Shown in pieces: positions 16,073-25,048 of a DNA stretch of 64,000 nucleotides. This DNA is from an uncultured Flavihumibacter sp. (GTDB lineage Bacteria; Bacteroidota; Bacteroidia; Chitinophagales; Chitinophagaceae): positions 62,001 to 126,000 of the forward strand of contig CABHOY010000055.1 in the NCBI GenBank assembly GCA_902168105.1. Direction: 5' to 3'. The notes beneath the pieces were generated by a model. The model had not been told where the DNA came from and did no database searches. It was given only the letters and a program-made list of their open reading frames with translations. Position numbers and translations under genes: made by a program. The number at the start of each line of letters is the position of its first letter. The first letter of the stretch is position 1.

Positions 16073-18583
16073 TTGAATACAAATTATATAGGGGAACACC
16101 TGTTGCCCGGACAGTTAGGACATTTTTCAGCAGTACTGGCATTTATCGCATCCATGGTAGCTACTGTCAGCTATTTCATGTCGGTGCAATCCAAAGAGGA
16201 TCTGTTAAAACAATCATGGAAGAAGTTAGCCCGCTGGGCTTTCATCATACAGGCCCTGGCCGTATTCTCCACCTTCGGTAGCCTGTACTACGCTTTATAT
16301 AATCACTACTTCGAATACAAATACGTATGGAGGAACTCTTCCCGCGATCTGCCGGTAAGTTATCTCCTGTCCAGTTTCTGGGCCGACCAGGAAGGAAGTT
16401 TCCTTTTATGGTCTATCTGGCATAGCGTACTGGGTCTCATCCTGTTACGTGTTGGCAAGAAGTGGGAAGCGCCTGTTATGACCGTCCTGTCCTTTGCGCA
16501 GATTTGTTTGGGCAGTATGCTGATCGGTATCTATATACTGGGCTACCGCGTAGGCAGCAATCCTTTCCTCTTATTGCGTCAGGCAGAAGAAAACCTGGGA
16601 TTGCCCTGGGTTACCAACGCCAATTACCTCGACTTTATCACGGACGGTAATGGTCTGAACCTTTCCCTGCAGAACTACTGGATGGTGATCCACCCGCCGG
16701 TGCTGTTCCTCGGATTCGCCTCTACCATTATTCCGTTTGCATACGCATTTGCCGGCTTATGGACCCGCGACTATAAAGAGTGGATCAAACCGGCATTACC
16801 CTGGTCCCTGTTCTCAGCCATGATATTGGGTACCGGTATTATGATGGGCGCAGCCTGGGCGTACGAATCACTGACCTTCGGTGGTTACTGGGCATGGGAC
16901 CCGGTAGAAAATGCTTCCCTTGTGCCCTGGCTAACGCTGATAGCAGGTATTCATACCCTGCTGGCATTTAAGTTCTCAGGTCATGCGCTGAAGTCTACCT
17001 TCTTCTTTTTCCTGATCACCTTCATCCTCATCCTGTATTCTACCTTCCTCACCCGTAGTGGTGTGCTGGGCGATACTTCGGTACACTCGTTCACCGACCT
17101 GGGTATGAGCGGCCAGTTGCTGTTGTACATGGTGGTGTTTGTTGTGCCAGGTTTTGCGATGCTGATCATCCGCAGAAAAGAAATTCCATCCATCGCAAGA
17201 GAAGAAAGTTCTTACTCACGTGAGTTCTGGTTGTTCATCGGATCACTGGTCCTGATGATCGCTGCTATACAGATCACCTTCACGACTTCCATCCCGGTAT
17301 GGAATAAGATCATCAACGGACTGGGTATCAAAAAGCTGCTGAATCTCCAGCAGGACATTGCTCCGCCGTCCGACAGCGTATTCCATTATAATAAGATCCA
17401 GATCTGGATCGCAATCGTACTTGGCCTGCTGACTGCGGTTGTTCAATACCTGAAATATAAGGATACGCCAAAAGGCTTCTTTACTAAGAAAATAGCGATA
17501 CCGGCTATCCTGAGCCTTATGATAACAGGTCTGATCGGCATCTTCGGAAATATGAACTATGATGCCTATGGCGCCGGTTTCCTGGTAGCTATTTACATCA
17601 TGTTGTTCTGTAGTGTATTTGCAATCATCGGTAATGCTTCATACGTATTCATCGGCCAGAAAGGTAAACTGAGAATGGCGGGTGCTTCCATCGCACACGT
17701 TGGTTTTGGTATGGTGTTGCTGGGTATCCTGATCTCTGCATCTAAACGTGAAGTGATCTCGATCGACCGTATGAAGATGCTGGACGGTGGTTTCTTCGGA
17801 AAAGAAAGTAAGGAGAATCCAAGAGAAAACCTGATGCTGCCGAGGAACTTCCCTGTGCAGATGGGCGACTACCACGTAACTTATGCGGGTGACTCCGTTG
17901 CTGCGGGTGATGCAAAAACTTATTATCTGGTAAGGTACGAACGTCGTGATCCGGCTAACGGGAACATCATCGAGAAATTCACGCTGCACCCGGATGCATT
18001 CCTCAGTAACAAAGGACAGCAACAGTTAACGCCGAATCCTGATTCCAGGCATTATCTGACTAAAGATATCTTCACTTACATTACAGCAGTACCTATTAAA
18101 GATGAAGCCAATGACACTGCTCAATACAGTTCTCATGAAGTGGCTCCAGGCGATTCAGTGTTCTTCGCCAACGGCTATATGATCCTGGAAGGAATACAGC
18201 CGCAGCCTAAAAACAGGAACTATTCTGCAGAACCGAATGACCTGGCAGTAGGTGCACAGCTGAAAGTATTTACAAAGAATAACGAACAGTATAACCTGTT
18301 GCCTGTATATTGCCTGCGCGATAGCAGTGTGGAAATGAGCATTCCTGACACGGTAGCGCCACTGTCGTTGTATGTAAGCTTCAGCAAGATCCTGCCGAAA
18401 GAAAAAAAGATCCTATTACGAGTAAAGGAATCCGATACATTTAAGGACTATATTGTGATGAAAGCCTTTATATTCCCATTCATCAATGTATTATGGATCG
18501 GCATTCTGATTATGATCGTCGGATTTGTAATGAGCATAGTATATAGAGTGAAGGCGAATAAGGCAAAAAATATTCCTTCATAA
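16073..18583 (+). CDS. ccmF: Cytochrome c heme lyase subunit CcmF
   Basis: An 836-residue multi-helix inner-membrane protein that, with partners, attaches heme to apocytochrome c. The heme-handling WWD-type segment is clear (GGYWAWDPVENASLVPW, about 270-286). The flanking helices have conserved His candidates (HPPVLFLGFAS; HTLLAFKF). About residues 590-800 form a large periplasmic domain (QMGDYHVTYAGDSV and onward) followed by a final membrane helix. The start must be TTG at 16073: a stop lies in frame at 16064, and the family N-terminus NYIGEHLLPGQLGHF begins two codons later, well before the first ATG (residue 28). It is longer than the ~650 residues of E. coli CcmF because of the periplasmic part. 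A strong hairpin terminates it. Confidence 0.94.
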   Translation: MNTNYIGEHLLPGQLGHFSAVLAFIASMVATVSYFMSVQSKEDLLKQSWKKLARWAFIIQALAVFSTFGSLYYALYNHYFEYKYVWRNSSRDLPVSYLLSSFWADQEGSFLLWSIWHSVLGLILLRVGKKWEAPVMTVLSFAQICLGSMLIGIYILGYRVGSNPFLLLRQAEENLGLPWVTNANYLDFITDGNGLNLSLQNYWMVIHPPVLFLGFASTIIPFAYAFAGLWTRDYKEWIKPALPWSLFSAMILGTGIMMGAAWAYESLTFGGYWAWDPVENASLVPWLTLIAGIHTLLAFKFSGHALKSTFFFFLITFILILYSTFLTRSGVLGDTSVHSFTDLGMSGQLLLYMVVFVVPGFAMLIIRRKEIPSIAREESSYSREFWLFIGSLVLMIAAIQITFTTSIPVWNKIINGLGIKKLLNLQQDIAPPSDSVFHYNKIQIWIAIVLGLLTAVVQYLKYKDTPKGFFTKKIAIPAILSLMITGLIGIFGNMNYDAYGAGFLVAIYIMLFCSVFAIIGNASYVFIGQKGKLRMAGASIAHVGFGMVLLGILISASKREVISIDRMKMLDGGFFGKESKENPRENLMLPRNFPVQMGDYHVTYAGDSVAAGDAKTYYLVRYERRDPANGNIIEKFTLHPDAFLSNKGQQQLTPNPDSRHYLTKDIFTYITAVPIKDEANDTAQYSSHEVAPGDSVFFANGYMILEGIQPQPKNRNYSAEPNDLAVGAQLKVFTKNNEQYNLLPVYCLRDSSVEMSIPDTVAPLSLYVSFSKILPKEKKILLRVKESDTFKDYIVMKAFIFPFINVLWIGILIMIVGFVMSIVYRVKANKAKNIPS

Positions 18584-18590
18584 TGTTTTG

Positions 18591-18630
18591 ATCCGGGATA
18601 CAGGGGCCAGAATAATCCTGTATCCCGGAT
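18591..18630 (+). terminator. Terminator after ccmF
   Basis: A perfect 14-bp stem (18591-18604 with 18617-18630) and a 12-nt loop, 8 bp after the ccmF stop. Confidence 0.75.
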
Positions 18631-18651
18631 TAAAATAACACACCTCCTCTC

Positions 18652-19656
18652 ATGAAAAGCAGCTGGCTGCGCATTACACTCATTGTAGTGTCAATCCTCG
18701 TGATTGTCTATTACCTGGGTCCGAGACCCGCAAAACCCCGGTACGATCCGATACTCCCTGCCGTACCTCAACATCCCACAGCACTTGAACAGTATATCGC
18801 TGTTAAGGAAAGTCATCACAAACTGAAGCCCGACAACGAAGCCCGCGTTGTATGGTTTGACACCCTTCACAACAAAACGCCTTACAGCGTAGTATACCTG
18901 CATGGTTTTTCCGCCAGCCAGGAGGAGGGCGATCCTGTACATCAGGCTTTCGCCAAAAGATATGGCTGCAACATGTACCTATCCCGTCTGGACGGGCATG
19001 GTCTGGACACTTCAGAACCCTTGTTGAGTATGACAGCCACGGGCCTCTGGCAGGATGCCAAGGAGGCCTTGAGCATTGGTAAGGCGCTGGGCGAAAAAGT
19101 GATCCTGGTAACCTGTTCCACCGGTGGTACATTAGGCTTAAAACTGGCAGCTACGTATCCGAATGACGTATTTGCGATCATTAATATGTCGCCCAATGTT
19201 GCCATCAATGATGATCTGGCTTTCCTGGCGAACAATCCGTGGGGCTTACAGCTGGCCCAGTTGGTGCATCATGGCAAGTACAGGGAGTCTGTTCCTGAAA
19301 ATCCGGAAGAGGATAAGTATTGGTATGAAAAATACCGGCTGGAAGCAGTTGTAGAGTTGCAAAACCTTATTGAGACTACTATGGAGCCGACAGTATTCCG
19401 CGCGGTTAAACAACCGGCTCTGAACCTGTATTATTTCAAAGATAAGGAGCACCAGGACAAGACGGTCAGGGTATCGGCAATTCTTGACATGGATAAACAA
19501 TTAGGGACACCTGCTGCCTTAAAAGAAGCGGTTGCTATTCCTGAGGCTGGGAACCATGTAATTGGATGTTATCTCACTGGTAAGGACATTCCGTCCGTAG
19601 AGAAAGCGATCGACTCTTTTGCGGAGAGGAAGCTGGGGTTGCTGCCGGTAAGGTAG
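18652..19656 (+). CDS. Membrane-anchored alpha/beta hydrolase
   Basis: A 334-residue protein with an N-terminal membrane anchor (about 7-23, ITLIVVSILVIVYYL) and an alpha/beta-hydrolase domain facing the periplasm. VVYLHGFSASQEEGDPV is the oxyanion-hole HG region. The nucleophile elbow reads VTCSTGGTLGL: the Ser and following Gly are in place, but the first Gly of G-x-S-x-G is Thr. A late Asp (near KDKEHQDKTVRVS) and His (AGNHVIG, near residue 300) could complete the triad. Carboxylesterases and lysophospholipases are the closest comparison in layout, but no substrate can be assigned. It is followed by a 1.6-kb repeat region with no gene. Confidence 0.85.
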   Translation: MKSSWLRITLIVVSILVIVYYLGPRPAKPRYDPILPAVPQHPTALEQYIAVKESHHKLKPDNEARVVWFDTLHNKTPYSVVYLHGFSASQEEGDPVHQAFAKRYGCNMYLSRLDGHGLDTSEPLLSMTATGLWQDAKEALSIGKALGEKVILVTCSTGGTLGLKLAATYPNDVFAIINMSPNVAINDDLAFLANNPWGLQLAQLVHHGKYRESVPENPEEDKYWYEKYRLEAVVELQNLIETTMEPTVFRAVKQPALNLYYFKDKEHQDKTVRVSAILDMDKQLGTPAALKEAVAIPEAGNHVIGCYLTGKDIPSVEKAIDSFAERKLGLLPVR

Positions 19657-19720
19657 CTTTTTGCTTCTTCAGCTAGATTAAGCGCTGGGTTTCCGGGCTG
19701 CTGTCTATGGGATAAGTCTT

Positions 19721-19973
19721 TGACCTTCTAGCTTCGCAGTTCCGTCCCTTTTGGGGGAGCGGATGGGGTGTACAGTGATTCTAGCGCTGACCTTCTAGCT
19801 TCGCAGTTCGGGTGGAATCACTGGCTGTACTTCTTTGAAGTTCCTAAGTATTGAGCGTTGAAAGGCGGTTTGGCTTTTGGAATACTATCAAACCCCTGGT
19901 GGGATGCATCAGCATACTTCAAAGAACTAAAGGCCAGTGATTTCCACCTGAATGCTCGCCGCGGCCGGTCTCC
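19721..19973 (+). repeat. Structured intergenic element, copy A
   Basis: The core (19786-19973, 188 bp) matches the reverse complement of 20826-21013 closely at both ends and diverges only in the middle ~60 bp. Within the core the two sides pair with each other: GGAATCACTGG...TTCTTTGAAGT near 19814-19841 against ACTTCAAAGAACT...CCAGTGATTTCC near 19916-19945. An exact 22-nt piece of the element's outer end (TGACCTTCTAGCTTCGCAGT plus TC, 19788-19809) is repeated at 19721-19742. Confidence 0.8.
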
Positions 19974-20270
19974 AAAACAATAGCGGGAGTCCCGTACTGT
20001 AGCCTTTGTAGCCCCATATAGCCCTTGTAGCCTTTCTGCTTCATTCCCTACATTTCCTTATGCTTACTACATTCTTCATTCTTCATTCTTCAAATTCACG
20101 ACACCATTCTTGTGTTTTCTCCCCTTAAGTTTAGATCCAGATTATACACAATTACAATTACCTACAGCCATATAAGAGGGAATCACTCTATTGAGTGCCA
20201 GCCTGGTCCTGAAGTTTCTAAAGTAGAAGTTTGTTGACCATAGCTAATAGCAAAGACGCTGCTAATACTC

Positions 20271-20348
20271 ATTACCCCAATACCTCAATACCTCAATACT
20301 CAATACCCCAATACTTAATACTTAATGGACTTAATACCTCAATACCTC
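20271..20348. repeat. Degenerate short tandem repeat (AATACCTC-like)
   Basis: About ten copies of AATACCTC, AATACCCC or AATACTTA at 8-10-nt spacing on the plus strand. No gene reads through it convincingly. Confidence 0.7.
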
Positions 20349-20353
20349 TGAAA

Positions 20354-20519
20354 GCCTTCACCAGCGCTTCAGAAAGGGTGATTGTATACATATATAGGCC
20401 TAATAACCCAGTATTACAGGCCTTTTGATATAGCTATGACTATACAAAAAGGCCTGTAAAGCAGGTCTAATAGGCCTATACATAGGAACACCGACCCTTT
20501 TTGAAGCGCTAGTGAAAGC
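20354..20519. mobile_element. MITE-like imperfect palindrome, 166 bp
   Basis: Outer arms GCCTTCACCAGCGCTTCAGA... (20354-20379) and ...TTTTGAAGCGCTAGTGAAAGC (20494-20519) pair. Inner arms continue through TATAGGCCTAATA, ATTACAGGCCTTTTG and TATA to a short centre near 20433-20440. There is no coding sequence. Size and shape suit a miniature inverted-repeat element, but no target-site duplication was identified and other genome copies cannot be checked here. Confidence 0.5.
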
Positions 20520-20660
20520 AATTGGAGGTAATAATAAGGTTCAGGCACTTACCTACTTTTGATAGGGCATAGCGCATATTAAGGGCATTGCGTCACGACA
20601 TAACCTGGGAAGATGATGTGATCTGACTGCATGATACGATACCGTTGCAGAATAACATCT

Positions 20661-20732
20661 TAGGAAAGTAATCATAGGAAAATATCAGGATGGCATCACA
20701 GGATGGCATCATAGGAAGGCATCATAGGATAG
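20661..20732. repeat. 13-nt degenerate tandem repeat (GGATGGCATCATA-like)
   Basis: Four neighbouring copies, GGATGGCATCACA, GGATGGCATCATA, GGAAGGCATCATA and a shortened GGATAGCGG, preceded by looser AGGAAA/ATCATAGGAAA words. Confidence 0.6.
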
Positions 20733-20825
20733 CGGTAAGATAACTCCATAGGACATCGGCATAAGAATAGCAGCATATCGCTATCAGCATAAGAAATGAA
20801 AAGCGGTTGTCCTTGTTATTATTTG

Positions 20826-21084
20826 GGAGACCGGCCGCGGTGAGCATTCGGATGGAAATCACTGGCCTTTAGTTCTTTGAAGTATGCTGATGCGCCCCAC
20901 CAGGGGTTAAATAGTCAACCAACGGCTCAACCGTCCTTCCCAAGCCCAATGCCTAGGAACTTCAAAGAAGTACAGCCAGTGATTCCATCTGAACTGCGAG
21001 CCAGAAGGTCAGCGCCAGAATAACCGTAAGCCCCATTCCGCTGATTCCATCTGAACTGCGAGCCAGAAGGTCAGCGCCAGAATA
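20826..21084 (-). repeat. Structured intergenic element, copy B (inverted relative to copy A)
   Basis: The core 20826-21013 is the reverse complement of copy A. Its outer end is also duplicated: 20980-21022 and 21042-21084 are identical over 43 nt at a 62-nt period. Copy A shows the same outer-end duplication (67-nt period), so this layout belongs to the element and is not a local accident. Confidence 0.8.
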
Positions 21085-21235
21085 TCCTTAAGCCCCATCC
21101 GCTAATGCCAATCGCGCCGCCGCCCGCGCCCGTAACTAATTACCGTAATATGACCGCGGTAATTTACCGGTAACATTAGTCAATCGAGTTTTTAGCATAT
21201 CTTTAATATAATTTTAAGAATAGTTTAGGAGTTTT

Positions 21236-21856
21236 ATGCGTCGTCTCATCGCTTTCATCATCCTGTCAGCCAGCTTCTTGTGCCTAGCAGGGCGCAATAA
21301 AACCTGCGCTCAGACCCGCCGCGGCCCCGACAGTATAGCAGTGAGCGCGATCGTAGTCGGTACCGACACCATCCCCTCCATCACACTTCGCATTGTAGAA
21401 GTAGTCGATAAGTTGCCCAAAAAATTCCGTAAGCAAAGAGAAGCCTGGACACGTCTGCGTAACGCAGTATATGTAACGTATCCGTACGCCAAATCAGCAG
21501 CCCGCATCCTGAAAGATGTGAACAGCCACCTGGCGACTCTCCAGGACAAGAAAGCAAAGAAGAAATACCTGGCCGAAGTGGAAAACAAGATGAAGGCGGA
21601 ATTCGGGAATAAACTCGAAAACCTGTCCGTCTATCAGGGTAAGGTGCTCATGAAACTGATCAACCGGGAAACGGGTGAAAACTGTTATGAGATCATCAAG
21701 GAACTGAAAGGTGGATTTTCCGCCAGGATGTGGCAAACGGTGGCCTTTTTCTTTGGCGGCAACCTGAAGAGCGAATATGACGCCCAGGAAGATAAAGATA
21801 TCGAGGCTATTGTACAGGAAATCGAATTGTACAGAAGCTCCAGAGCATATAATTAA
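21236..21856 (+). CDS. DUF4294 secreted protein
   Basis: A 206-residue exported protein. The signal peptide is about residues 1-26 (LIAFIILSASFLCLAG, cleavage near CAQT). The DUF4294 region follows, with PSITLRIVEVVDK, AWTRLRNAVYVTYPYAKSAA (a conserved-looking basic/aromatic helix), and LINRETGENCYEIIKELKGG toward the end. It is mostly helical and highly charged. The family is confined largely to Bacteroidota and has no known function. The gene stands alone between the repeat region and an FtsX-like permease, with about 150 bp on its 3' side. Confidence 0.85.
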   Translation: MRRLIAFIILSASFLCLAGRNKTCAQTRRGPDSIAVSAIVVGTDTIPSITLRIVEVVDKLPKKFRKQREAWTRLRNAVYVTYPYAKSAARILKDVNSHLATLQDKKAKKKYLAEVENKMKAEFGNKLENLSVYQGKVLMKLINRETGENCYEIIKELKGGFSARMWQTVAFFFGGNLKSEYDAQEDKDIEAIVQEIELYRSSRAYN

Positions 21857-22008
21857 CCTCACTGAGATCTTTCCCTTTTTAAAAAACGGACGACCACTGT
21901 AACGAAAGCGGACATTTTTGTTGCTTAAATATATATGAAGGATTGATTATGAACAGCATAGTCATAAGGTATATTTTTTGATCCACTAGCAATGCCAAAA
22001 ATGTAGTT

Positions 22009-24417
22009 ATGCTCAGAAACTATTGCAGGATCGCCGTGCGGAATTTGCGCCGGCATTCATTTTATACTATCCTGAATGTATTTGGATTATCCCTGGGTAT
22101 TGCCTGCAATCTTATCCTCTTTCAGTTCATCACTTACCATCTTGGCTTTGACGGCTATCACCAGAAGAAAGAACACATATACCGGGTAGTAACAGATCTG
22201 CACCTGGACGATGGCTCCGTGCATTATGAGAAAGGAGCTCCGCAGGCGCTGGCTACTGCCATACAGCGGGAGATCCCGCGGGTGAAGGACCAGGCCTTTC
22301 TGTTCAGCAACTATAGAGACCTCGCCTTTACAGTCAGTGTACCGCAAGCCGGAGGTATGGCTAAATTGTTTGCAGAACATAGGAACGTGGCATTTGCAGA
22401 CAAGCATTGGTTTAACCTGTTCGATCATGAATGGAAAACAGGAGATCCGGCTACAGCACTGGAAGAACCTAATACGGCCGTGCTGACCAGTAAACTGGCA
22501 GGGAAATATTTCGGGAATACGGACCCTGTGGGCAGGACCGTCCGGCTGGACGATAAAGTCGATGTCAAGATCACTGGGATATTGAAAGATTATCCGGCCG
22601 GTACGGATATGAGAAAGGACATCTTTATATCCCGGTCTACCATGAAAGCGTTTTATCCTGATATGCAGCGGGAAATTGAAACGGAATGGGGCTGGATCAA
22701 TTCTTCTAATTCCCTGTACCTGCTATTGCCTGATAACGTCAGTGCCGGCGCAGTTAATCGTGCCATTGCATTAGTGAAGCAGCGGCATATGGGGGAGATG
22801 GCGAAGTATTATGATTTTCATCTGCAACCGCTAACGGATATACATTTTGATGGCCGGTACGGGGGCACAGTCCCAAGATCGCTCCTTGTGACGCTGGCCA
22901 TTGTGGCATTGGTGATCCTGGTCATCGCTTGTGTGAATTTTGTGAACCTGGCTACCGCGCAGAATGCCAGGCGTGCGAAAGAGATTGGGACACGTAAGGT
23001 GTTAGGAAGCACAGTGACTGGGATCTTCTGGCAGTTTATGACCGAGACGGCCTTTATTACAGTGTCGGCTACATTGCTTTCTGTGCTATGGGTCGTGCTG
23101 GCATTACCGGTATTGAACCCATGGCTTGGAACGGACCTGGAATTTTATCCTTTAGCGGATAAGTCGCTTGTAACTGCTTTATTACTGCTGATCATTCTTA
23201 TTACACTTTGTGCCGGCGTATATCCGGCCCAGGTGTTAAGTCGCATGAAACCTATAGGGCTGTTGAAGAATGTTTCGGGCAATCCCAAACACCCCTGGTT
23301 ACGTAAAAGCCTGATCGTTTTTCAGAATGTGGCGGCACAGTCGTTGATCATCTGCACATTGATCATCACACTGCAACTTAATTTCTTAAGGACGACCGAC
23401 CTGGGATTTAATAAGGAAGGAATTGTAATGGTGCCTGTTCCGTCCACGGGCAAAAAAGATATGAATTATGTGAGGGAACAGTTGCTGAACATTCCGGGGG
23501 TAAAGGAAGCGAGTTTTTGTTTCCGGCCGCCGGCTTCGGAAAACTTCAGGTCGGGCTCAGTGAAGTTTGATAACCGCGAATGGGAGGCTTATCCGGCGTT
23601 AAGTACTTTGGGCGATGCGCATTATCTTAAAACGTTTGGCTTGCAACTGTTGGCGGGAAGGAACCTGGCAGAAAGTGATACTGTCCGGGAATTCATGGTG
23701 AGCGAAGATCTGGTTAAAAAACTTGGATTCAAAGATCCGACGCAGGTAATTGGTCACCAGCTGGTGGCAGGTGCTTTGAATGATCATCCGGGTATTATTG
23801 TAGGCGTGGTGAAAGATTTCCATCTGCATTCTTTGCATAGGCATATTGAGCCGGTCGTAATGGCCACATTTAGTCAGGATTACGCTTTTGTAGGGATTAA
23901 GATCGGTGGGGAGGACCCGGTGAAGAGTATCGGCGGCATCAAACAGCTCTGGCAATCGGTATATCCTGATAATGTTTTTGAATATGATTTCCTGGATGAT
24001 GAGGTAGCGGCGTTTTATAAGAAAGAAGACCTGCTGGGCAAACTGACAGGTAGTGCAGCTGTTCTTGCAATTGTGATCAGTTGTGTGGGATTACTCGGAC
24101 TGATCTCTTTGCTGACGGTACAGCGTACAAAAGAAATCGGGATCAGGAAGGTGATAGGCGCGTCGGCCGCAAACATAATCCTCTTATTTTCGAATGAATT
24201 TCTCAAATTGATAGGGGTGGCGCTGGTGTTGTCGACGGGGCTTGCCTGGTTAACGATGAATAACTGGCTGCAGGCATTTGCTTACCGGATAGATATCCCC
24301 TGGTGGATATTCCTGTTAGCAGGTGCTTGTAATCTCGTGCTGGCGCTGGGAACGATTTGTTATCACTCAGTGAAGGTGGCCATGATGAACCCGGTAAAGA
24401 GCCTGAGAGCCGAGTGA
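22009..24417 (+). CDS. FtsX-like / MacB-type ABC permease, standalone
   Basis: An 802-residue inner-membrane protein built as two FtsX-type halves. The N-terminal half has a first helix (about 20-42), a MacB-like periplasmic domain (about 45-270), and three helices (about 285-425, with RAKEIGTRKVLGSTVTGIF between them). The second half has its own periplasmic domain (about 450-670) and three C-terminal helices with RTKEIGIRKVIGASAANII. The repeated KEIG-x-RKV-x-G motif marks FtsX permeases that couple to an ABC ATPase. No ATPase gene is adjacent, as is common for this large Bacteroidota family. Roles include export or cell-envelope signalling; this one is unassigned. Confidence 0.93.
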   Translation: MLRNYCRIAVRNLRRHSFYTILNVFGLSLGIACNLILFQFITYHLGFDGYHQKKEHIYRVVTDLHLDDGSVHYEKGAPQALATAIQREIPRVKDQAFLFSNYRDLAFTVSVPQAGGMAKLFAEHRNVAFADKHWFNLFDHEWKTGDPATALEEPNTAVLTSKLAGKYFGNTDPVGRTVRLDDKVDVKITGILKDYPAGTDMRKDIFISRSTMKAFYPDMQREIETEWGWINSSNSLYLLLPDNVSAGAVNRAIALVKQRHMGEMAKYYDFHLQPLTDIHFDGRYGGTVPRSLLVTLAIVALVILVIACVNFVNLATAQNARRAKEIGTRKVLGSTVTGIFWQFMTETAFITVSATLLSVLWVVLALPVLNPWLGTDLEFYPLADKSLVTALLLLIILITLCAGVYPAQVLSRMKPIGLLKNVSGNPKHPWLRKSLIVFQNVAAQSLIICTLIITLQLNFLRTTDLGFNKEGIVMVPVPSTGKKDMNYVREQLLNIPGVKEASFCFRPPASENFRSGSVKFDNREWEAYPALSTLGDAHYLKTFGLQLLAGRNLAESDTVREFMVSEDLVKKLGFKDPTQVIGHQLVAGALNDHPGIIVGVVKDFHLHSLHRHIEPVVMATFSQDYAFVGIKIGGEDPVKSIGGIKQLWQSVYPDNVFEYDFLDDEVAAFYKKEDLLGKLTGSAAVLAIVISCVGLLGLISLLTVQRTKEIGIRKVIGASAANIILLFSNEFLKLIGVALVLSTGLAWLTMNNWLQAFAYRIDIPWWIFLLAGACNLVLALGTICYHSVKVAMMNPVKSLRAE

Positions 24418-24481
24418 CCGGCTATTAGGCCATCCATACTAACAGTGTCCGGATTCTGACAATTCTACTGTAAATTCACAT

Positions 24482-25006
24482 ATGCATTTGAGATTTGTTA
24501 TAACCGTATGCCTTCTTGTATGGGGGACTGCCGTAACGTCGCAAGACCTGAGTTCGATACCAGGTGTTCCGCAGAACGCCCTGATGTTCGTAGACAGTGT
24601 TGAGAGTAAAACTGGAATGGAAGGACTGGACCCTTCCAAAATAGCCCTGATAGATATCGTAAAAGGCTCAAAACTGAAGGAGAAGTATGGTCCCAGGGGA
24701 GAGGACGGGGTGATTTTCATAGAGACCGTCGATTTTGCCCGTAAGCGTTACACCCGCATGTTCAGCGAGATCTCTCCGGATTATGCCAGGGCATTACAGC
24801 AGTATAAAACGGATACCGCTTTCCAATACGTGCTGGACGGGGCGCCTATCACTACCAGCATTCCGCAGATGCTTGCAGCCCTGGAAAAGAAGAGTATAGA
24901 TAGTATATCCGTTTTGTCAGAAGATAAACTCAGGGAAATAAAGGCTAAGAATGAGCCCAACGACAAATTGGTATGGGTAGCCATCAAGAGTAAGACGACA
25001 AAGTAA
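24482..25006 (+). CDS. Small secreted protein with TonB-plug-like segments
   Basis: A 174-residue exported protein (signal peptide about 1-20, cleavage near VTSQD). It contains LDPSKIALIDIVKGSKLKEK and then YGPRGEDGVIFIET. These closely mimic the end of a TonB-receptor plug (I-x-V-x-K-x-x-x-Y-G-x-R-G-x-x-G-V-I-x-I-x-T), but no barrel follows. A second, weaker copy of the pattern lies near the C-terminus (LDGAPITTS, then SIDSISVLSEDKLREIKA and VWVAIKS). It may be a periplasmic protein that adopted the plug fold. It sits between the FtsX-like permease (64 bp) and bshB1, all on the same strand. Function unknown. Confidence 0.7.
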   Translation: MHLRFVITVCLLVWGTAVTSQDLSSIPGVPQNALMFVDSVESKTGMEGLDPSKIALIDIVKGSKLKEKYGPRGEDGVIFIETVDFARKRYTRMFSEISPDYARALQQYKTDTAFQYVLDGAPITTSIPQMLAALEKKSIDSISVLSEDKLREIKAKNEPNDKLVWVAIKSKTTK

Positions 25007-25048
25007 AACCCTATCTTTGCACTCCACCAAAAAGAAAGGACATTTCCG

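Larger units (their letters stand above)
19657..21235. other. 1.6-kb gene-free region packed with repeats
   Basis: No ORF here has a believable start, composition or family match. The region holds two inverted copies of a ~255-bp element (19721-19973 and 20826-21084), a 166-bp imperfect palindrome (20354-20519), and short degenerate tandem words. Examples are the TGTAGCC/TTGTAGCC words near 20000-20035, ATTCTTC at 20070-20092, AATACCTC at 20271-20348 and GGATGGCATCA at 20688-20730. It ends just before the DUF4294 gene. Confidence 0.8.

Noticed and set aside
19657..21235. Diversity-generating retroelement or retron in the repeat region
   Set aside because: There is no reverse transcriptase gene in the window, and the repeats lie in inverted pairs, not as a template/variable pair in a coding gene.
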